Assembly (NCBI GenBank): GCA_016721085.1
Contig: JADKJI010000011.1
Location: 1 to 64,000, forward strand
Source of the DNA: Chitinophagaceae bacterium
Lineage (GTDB): Bacteria; Bacteroidota; Bacteroidia; Chitinophagales; Chitinophagaceae
Reading direction: 5' to 3'
DNA: 64,000 nt
Position numbers and translations under genes: made by a program. Numbering within the stretch: position 1 is the stretch's first letter; each line of letters starts with the position of its first letter. The notes below the pieces were generated by a model that saw only the letters and a list, made by a program, of their open reading frames with translations, was not told the origin of the DNA and did not search any database. This document shows positions 63,966 to 64,000 of the stretch, one piece after another.

Positions 63966-64000
63966 TTCAGTTAGATATTATGCTCTTTGTAAATTGAAAA

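Overview
The window comes from a Bacteroidota genome, most likely family Chitinophagaceae. Evidence: a PorP/SprF-type protein beside a giant PKD adhesin with a gliding-motility (CHU_C) C-terminus, which indicates type IX secretion; the order miaB / sigma-54 activator / LptE-like lipoprotein / secG; DUF2723, WbqC, DUF2452 and DUF1573 proteins; and promoters of the TAnnTTTG type. Base composition is about 40% GC by eye. No phage, CRISPR array, rRNA, tRNA or insertion-sequence transposase was recognised.

Layout. 1-5.1 kb: 5' part of an error-prone-type DnaE (minus) with a dyad operator candidate, a 2H phosphoesterase, a frameshifted VOC protein and a twice-frameshifted TonB-type outer-membrane receptor. 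5.3-11.9 kb: miaB, a sigma-54 activator, LptE-like lipoprotein, acidic repeat protein, secG, mltG and a YihY-family membrane protein. 12-18.6 kb: TlpA-like thioredoxin, trmH, hppA (sodium/proton pyrophosphatase with an extra C-terminal domain) and a blaI-blaR1 pair. 18.6-24 kb: PorP/SprF and a 1427-residue PKD protein. 24-34 kb: mostly minus-strand housekeeping genes (wbqC-like, HMA protein, pyrE, thioesterase, coaD, pyrB, pyrR, pruA, and prfB with its programmed frameshift). 34-43.8 kb: DUF2452, racemase, small envelope proteins, groES-groEL, nusB, DUF1573, yajC, coaE and a CPBP protease. 43.9-48.6 kb: Gfo/Idh/MocA oxidoreductase and two tandem M14 peptidase homologues. 49.2-56.2 kb: a signalling cluster of two sensor histidine kinases with near-identical kinase cores, a lone receiver and a receiver-adenylate cyclase. 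56.3-63.9 kb: aminotransferase, serine hydrolase, DUF2723 membrane protein and a VWA protein.

Two things cut across the whole window. First, intergenic spaces are colonised by several dispersed repeat families. The most striking is a roughly 150-230 bp element with long nested inverted arms (GCCTAAGGCTTAAGGCCTAAAG-like) enclosing a core of about 79 nt whose content varies in modules while its length stays nearly fixed. Eight cores are present in seven loci, and four neighbouring genes take their stop codon and last residues from the arms. Second, about 20 single-base frameshifts and one in-frame stop break at least 12 genes, including genes normally essential (coaE, nusB, pyrB). Many lie in A/T homopolymers. 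Consensus errors in the assembly explain this better than real decay, so the broken genes are described with their likely restored extents.
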